Assembly: GCA_030144725.1 (NCBI GenBank)
Contig: JASKMD010000029.1
Location: 747,849-811,848, forward strand
DNA from: Haematococcus lacustris
Lineage: Eukaryota > Chlorophyta > Chlorophyceae > Chlamydomonadales > Haematococcaceae
DNA length: 64,000 nucleotides
Direction: 5' to 3'
Shown: positions 56,001-62,794 of the stretch, one piece after another
How the letters are laid out: every line of letters starts with the position of its first letter
How positions within the stretch are numbered: the first letter of the stretch is position 1
Made by a program: the position numbers and the translations under genes
Notes under the pieces: model-generated
What the model was told of the DNA's origin: nothing
Databases searched by the model: none
The model's input: only the letters and a program-made list of their open reading frames with translations

Positions 56001-59000
56001 ACTTACCTGGGTCCTTCTGCAGCAGCAGCTGGAACACCCTACAGGCCGCCTTGTCTTCACAGGACACCTCCTCAGCACCCAGGCTGCCCACCTCCCCCTC
56101 TCCGCCCTTCTTCCCCTGCTGCTTCCCCTGACCCCCCTTCTTTCCCTTCTGCCCCGCCTGCTTGCCAGAAACCCCAACCCTGCCTGACCCCACCTGCCCC
56201 TTGCCCCCTGCCTTGCCCTCAACCCCGGCCTGAGCAGCAGCCTCTTGTCGTGCAGTGTCCGCAGCTGCGTGGGCCCGGACCGCCAGGTGCAGGGCGGTGC
56301 ACCCAGCCAGCTCTGGCAGCGGCCCGCAGCCTGCTGTGGTCTGGGCGTGAGGGGGGGCTGCGGGGGCGAGGTCAGAGGGCGCAGGGACAGTGGCGCGAGG
56401 GTTCGCCCCACGCTGCAGCAGCAGCTCCACCACCTCGGGGCACAAGTGGTGGGCAGCCTGTGGGCAGGCAAGGGTGCAGGGAGGAAGGGCGCAGTGAGAG
56501 GGGGAGAGGACAATGGGAAGGAGAGGGGCGCAGGGAGGGAGGTGGAGGGGAGGGAGGCAGAGGGGGACGGGGCGGGGCGGGGCGGGTCGGGGGGTACAGT
56601 GGCAGAGGGGCAGAGGGGCAGGGGGCATGGGGGCGGGCAGTGGGGATGCGGTGCTTCCGGGTCATCAGCCAGGTTGATGTTGACAACATGGGCCCCAGCA
56701 CATGGCGGACATGCTTAGCTCCATGTCATGAGACATGTCTCCATGCGGCCACGTAGCAATCATGCGGCAGCTCTGGGTTATGCATACATACACACTAGTG
56801 CTGGTTTTGCCTGTGTGTCTTGCATGCAGTCTGGTGAGGAGGTCAAGCTATGTGCACCTAAGCCAGATGGGGCATGTCAAGATCAAAAGCAGCACTGGGT
56901 CTACTTACATTTAGCAGTGGGTGGTGAGTGCACACACATAGGAAACGGTCACACTAGCAAGCAGTGTGACCGTGTGTGAACCCTATTGGTGGGGCCAAAG
57001 ATGACCGCTTGGACCTAGCCAGATGGCTGGGTAACAGGCTGTAAGTTCAGGTTCAGTCGAGCTGGTGGTGCAGCCTGACCAGGCCAAAAAGCCAAAGACC
57101 AGTACCCAAAGAGCATGGCAAGTAATGCTCATGGGAAGGCAAACATCCCTCACCCTGCCAATTCAGTCCCAGTGGGATTTCGGTGGCAGTGCTGTGTATT
57201 GGTAAAGGGCAAAGGGCAGTGGATGCTTTTTTGTTAGAATTGCAACGATTGGAACCAAACTGCGTAGGCCTATGGCAAGAGTATGATACAATGATTCTGT
57301 GTAGCTGATAAACACAGTTCCATACGTTTTATGATGGGTGATGGCCAGCGAGCGCTGAGTTTTTAGTGGTACACATTTTGCAATGCTCGAGCAACTCAAT
57401 CGCAGGCTTATACGCAAGTCGTTGGCAGTCTTCATAGCTCACAATGAATGCTTGTAACAGGAATGTGTGGCATGTGCGTGATTGGCTTCTGCGGTGGCCG
57501 AACTGGATTCAAACATTCGTATTTCATACAATCATGAGAGCCAATACCTGCCAAACCGCCTGTAATTCAAGGTGATAAACATCAGCTTGGCAGTGCAGGG
57601 TTTTGGCAGTAGGTGGAATGACACTCCCTGCCCGTTGAAATGCCCCAGGAGCATGGGAAGCAGTGCGGGACGGTGGGAGGCCAAGGAGGTGAGAGCAAGC
57701 TCTATGGACCTCACCATGTGTAGCAGGGTGCAGCCGCCCCAGAGTGGGCGCTGGCTGCGGCGTTCCAGGTCCATGCGGCCCGCCTTGGCCAGCAGCAGCA
57801 CCATGAGGTCCTTGCACTCCTGCAGGTAGAGCACTCCAGGCAGGCTGCCAAGAGGCTGTGTCGCTGCCGCATGCAGACTAAGGGCTGGGCCTGGGGGCGC
57901 GCTCCAACAGGAGACTGGTGACGCACTCGCCTGGTGTCCAGCTTGAGCATTGCCACTTGACTCGAACCTGTGGCTTGACTAGCTCAACACCCCACCCCAC
58001 CCCACCCCGCCCTACCTCCAGGGCCCCTGCTGCCCCTCCCCCGCATACCGTGCCCCACCCCCTCCCCACCTCGACCCAACCCAACCCAACCCAACCCAAC
58101 CCAACCACCTCACGACCCCACTTCCACAGACCACCACTGGCCCCTCCCCACCCCACCTCGTCATCCAGCTGCTCCGCCAAGATGAGCGGTGTAGGAATGG
58201 TCATGTGTGGCAGGTGTCGCTCATGCAGCGGCCACGCCCCTGTCTCATCCCGGGCCCCCAGTAGCGCCTGCAGCATCCGGTGGGGGGGCTGGGAGCCAGC
58301 CTGCTGCCCACCACCACACCAGGTTCCGTCCAGCAGCTGGCCAATCAGCTTCTCCACCTCCCGCAGCCCAGTGGCAGGCCCCTCTCCCACGGTTGAGGTA
58401 GCAGCTGCCACCTCAGCATCAGGAGCGGCGGCTACAGCTGCAGCGACAGGGGGCTGGGTGGTGGGCTCAGTGGTGGAGGTGCCGCCCGTGCCACTGCCCC
58501 CGTTGGCATGGGGCACAGCTGAGGTCTCCCCCGCTACCTGGGCCTCCCCTGCTGCCTCTTGACCTGCAGCCGGCTCGGCAGTGATGGCTGCGGATCGGGT
58601 GGGCGCAGGCGGGGGCTGGGGGCCTGGCGGGGTGGTGCAGGTTATGTGCGCCCCGTGGCGCAGCACAGCTGTCAGGCAGGCGGGGTCCATCCAGGTGACC
58701 CAGGGCAGGGCGCAGCGGCCATCCAGCCTGCAGCCGGGGCAGGGGCTGGGTGTTGCATGGTGATTCATCACATCACATCACACAGGCGTCTGCTGCTGCT
58801 GTTGCTGCTGCTGCCATGCGCGATATGCAGACTAGTCATATGTTGAAGCAGAGCTCCTTGTCCGCAGATGCAGGCTAGTCCCGGTGGACTGTGTGACACA
58901 CTGCTGTAGGAACAGGGCTGGCGCTGGGCCAGGGCCGGGATAAAGATCGGGGTCGGGGCCAGGGTCAGGGTCAGGGTCAGGGTCAGGGTCAGGGTCAGGG

Positions 59001-62000
59001 TCAGGGTCAGGGTCAGGGTCAGGGTCAGGGTCAGGGTCAGGGTCAGGGTCAGGGTCAGGGTCAGGGTCAGGGTCAGGGTCAGGGTCAGGGTCAGGGTCAG
59101 GGTCAGGGTCAGGGTCAGGGTCAGGGTCAGGGCGAGCAGGGTGTAGTGAGGTGTGAGATGTGAGGTGTCAGGGTGTATCTTCACAGATTGAGCTGTAAAT
59201 CACCTGATGGTGGGTATCATGTCCAACATGAACTTCAGCTCACTGCTCTTGCGGTGCACCAGGCACTTCTCCACCTCGCGGTCCACCCAAACAGGCTGAC
59301 CCTCCTTGAACACCTGCAAGCAGCACAGCGGGGCTGAGGGCGCCCCTTGCTATCGCCGCTGCTGGTATTGCTCGCCAGTTCAGCCGAAGGCTGAAGTCAC
59401 CGATTGCTGTGAAGGTGGCAGTGATCATGTGGGCAGAACTTAAAAGCAAAGCTGAGGGGGAGAGGCAAGGAGTTGGCAGTGATCATGTGGGCCAGCTCTG
59501 GAAAAGCCAAAAAAAAGGGCAAGGGCACGGGCAGGGGCAGGGCGCAGGGGCAGGGACAGGGCGCAGGGGCAGGTATTTGACCAGCACCTGGCTTAAAATC
59601 CTTTGCTGCGAGTCCCTTGCTCACCCTGGTGGTCAGCTTGGCCTTATGCTCCAAGAGGTATGCCGTCAGGGCAGCGGCGGTGGCAACAGACTGGTCAACC
59701 GATCTTAACAACATTGTCACGTCCAGCACATTCAGCACTGCCTCAGGCTGCCAGAAGGCCAGCATCGCCTGCAAGCAGAAACGCCTCGACAGCAGGTTCA
59801 CAAAAGGTTAGAGGCAAGCTGCAGTCACACTTCTCATCCGTCTCCTCTCACATGTCTCTTCTGTTTCACCTCACACTTTAAATGGAGCCCAATCTCACAC
59901 CTGGGTACGAGCATACCCTCACCAAGCTCACCCATGGCCCTAACCCCACCTCATGCTGCCACCAACACTGAAGCAAACAAATAAAGCCGGGCCAACCAAC
60001 CTCGCCTTGCCTGGGCCTGGACCTGCTCACCAAGCCTTGCTCGGCTTGAGTCTGTCTATTTGGGCCCAACTGGCTGTTTTGCTGTTTTCCTGTCTGTCTG
60101 TCCGTCTCTCTGTCTGTCTCTCTGCCTGTCTCTCTGCCTGTCTCTCTGCCTGTCTCTCTGCCTGTCTCTCTGCCTGTCTCTCTGCCTGTCTCTCTGCCTG
60201 TCTCTCTGCCTGTCTCTCTGCCTGTCTCTCTGCCTGTCTCTCTGCCTGTCTCTCTGCCTGTCTCTCTGCCTGTCTCTCTGCCTGTCTCTCTGCCTGTCTC
60301 TCTGCCTGTCTCTCTGCCTGTCTCTCTGCCTGTCTCTCTGCCTGTCTCTCTGTCTGTCTCTCTGTCTGTCTGTTCTGTTATCTGTTAGATGGCCGGCTGG
60401 TTGGCTGGCTGGCTGGCCTGATAACACAGCACGTTGTGAGACAAGTGGCTTCATGGCAACTGTGTTTTCACTCAACCCGCATTGTCTGACAACACCCTGC
60501 TGCCTACTGCCTGCTAAGCCCAGCATACTCACCTCAGCCGCCGCAATGTTGCCACGCTCCAAAGCGACATTCATAGGGGTGGAGTAGGTCCTGCCATCGT
60601 CAGGACAGTCCGATATGCCAAACTCAAAGAACGGAAAACTCACGCTACTTACTCCTGAGGCTGCAGATGTTGCTGCGGCCAACCGATCTGCCTTGGCACG
60701 GTCTGTTAGCAGAGCTGTCACTAGGGCTGCTGAATTGTTGGCGGCACAAGCTGCCTGCATCATCAGACTCAACCCATGCGGACCACGAAATATGTCCATT
60801 GCCTGCGGGCAGCCACTGAAGGTCAGAAGCGGGGTGGGGCGGGGCGGGGCGGGGCGGGGCGGGGCGGGGCGGGGCAGGGCGGGGCAGGCGGGGTTAGAGG
60901 CCTTACTGACCTGGCGGTTGCCTTGCTCCACCACCTTCTTGACCATCGCCCGCACCAGCAACACTGCCTGGGCTCTGTCCAGCTTGTCTGAGGCGGCCAG
61001 GTGCAGCACAGCTGAGAGGGCGCAGTGCCCCGCCAGGCCAGAGCTGCTGCTACTCCTCACCCCCCAGAGCAGCCACAGGGGGTCCAGGCCCAGACCCAGT
61101 AGCACCTGCAGCACCGGCAGTTGCTGTGGCGGAAGAGCCACCAGCAGCCTGCGGGCAAGGAGGCACCATCAGGCCAACCCAGGTTCGAATTCCCCAACTC
61201 TCAAACAGGCCACACAGAAGAGGAGTTATCTCTGTGCACCACCCAGACCAGGGTTCAAACCCTTGCCGGGGTCCGATGCCTATGTAGGAGGCTTGGGGGG
61301 CAGATTCGTGTTTGAGGGTGCCATTGGCTTGGTTACTTTGGTGTGTGCTATCTTGCCCTATGATTAGGTGGGGTGGGTGGGGTGGGGTGTGTTAGTAGGC
61401 AGGCCAGGCAGTTTGCACGCTGCCAATCACACTGCTGGTGACACGAGCAGGCAAGGAGCCGACCCAAATTCGAATCCTCATCCCTGAAGGCACGACATGT
61501 TGGGTGTATGCGCTCCATGTGCTGTCATGCAGCAGCTCTATTGAGTGAGCAAAAGGAACTGCACCGACTAAGCAACCTGAGAGAAATGGAGGAGGGGAAA
61601 GTGGGGCTGTGGGTGTGTCGGGTGTGGGTGTGTGGTTCATGTGTCCAGGCATCCACCTCTGCATCACCATGCCCGCCACCTTCTTGAGCCCAGCGCTGGC
61701 ATCCTCACAGACCGACAGGTGCTTGTGCAACACCTCCTGCAACACCGCACAGGCAAGGCAGCAACCACAAATGTGAGGAGGCTGCTGTGACTGCTCCTGC
61801 TGCTGCTGCCGCCGCTGCTGTGCTTCTTGATGCTGCTGTTGCTCCATGCTCCTGCTACTTGAGCCTGCCACAAGTGTGAGGAGGCTGCTGTGACTGCTCC
61901 TGCTGCTGCTGCTGCTGCTACTGCTACTGCTGCTGCCCATGCTGCTGCTGCTGCTGCTGCTGCTGTTGCTCTCCCCTCACCTTGATCATTATGGCGCAGT

Positions 62001-62746
62001 CCGAAGATTGTTCCTCGTCCATGATGGCATTGACCAGTGACTCAAGATGAGCAGTGGCAGTGGTGAAGGGGTGGGCGAGGAGCTGACGCAGCAGAGCTGA
62101 CTTGGGCCTTGGCCGCCCCCCTGCTGCTGCTGCTGCTGCTGAAGAGGGGGCTGACCCTGGCTGGGATTGACCCTTGGGTTGTGGTGATGCCTGCTGCTGG
62201 TGCTGCTGCTGCTGGTGCTGCTGCTGCTGCTTGGCTGCAGCAGCCTGCTGCTGCTGGTGCTGCTGGGAGGGCTGCGCAGAGGAGTGAGGCCCTGCTGCGG
62301 GGAAGGAAGTCCATTTGCGGCCCTGGCCCGCCGGCTGCTGCTGCTGGGGGGACTGGGTGGCGGGTGGCTGCGTGTGAGGCCGGGGGGGGGGGAGGGGTGA
62401 CCTGCTCATTGCCAGACACCCGCGGTTGCATTCCCGGCTGCTGCTGCTGCTGCTGCTGTGCCTTTGGCTTCTGTGCCGCCTGCTGCTGCTGCTGCTCCTG
62501 CTGCTGCAGATGCTGCTGCTGTGCTTTCTCATGCTGCTGTTGTGCTTGCTGCTGCTGCTGCTGCTGCTGCTGCACCTGCTGCTGCTCACTTGCGTGCAGC
62601 TGCGACCGCTGCTGCTGCAGTTGCTCCAGCTGCTGCTGATGCTGCCCCCGCAGCTGCTTCAGGGCATGCAGTTGCTGCATCTTCTGAGCTTGCCGCTGCT
62701 GCTGCTGTAGCTCCCATGTCCCCCTACCGCCGACATGCTGTGTGGC

Positions 62747-62794
<48 letters not shown>

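Noticed and set aside
58956..59131. Telomere end or telomere array
   Set aside because: The unit is GGTCAG, not a TTTAGGG- or TTAGGG-type repeat, and it sits inside an intron.
60056..61141. 361-codon minus-strand frame with Arg-Asp-Arg-Gln repeats
   Set aside because: The repeat part is the 12-bp minisatellite in an intron; only 60533-60802 and 60911-61148 are coding.
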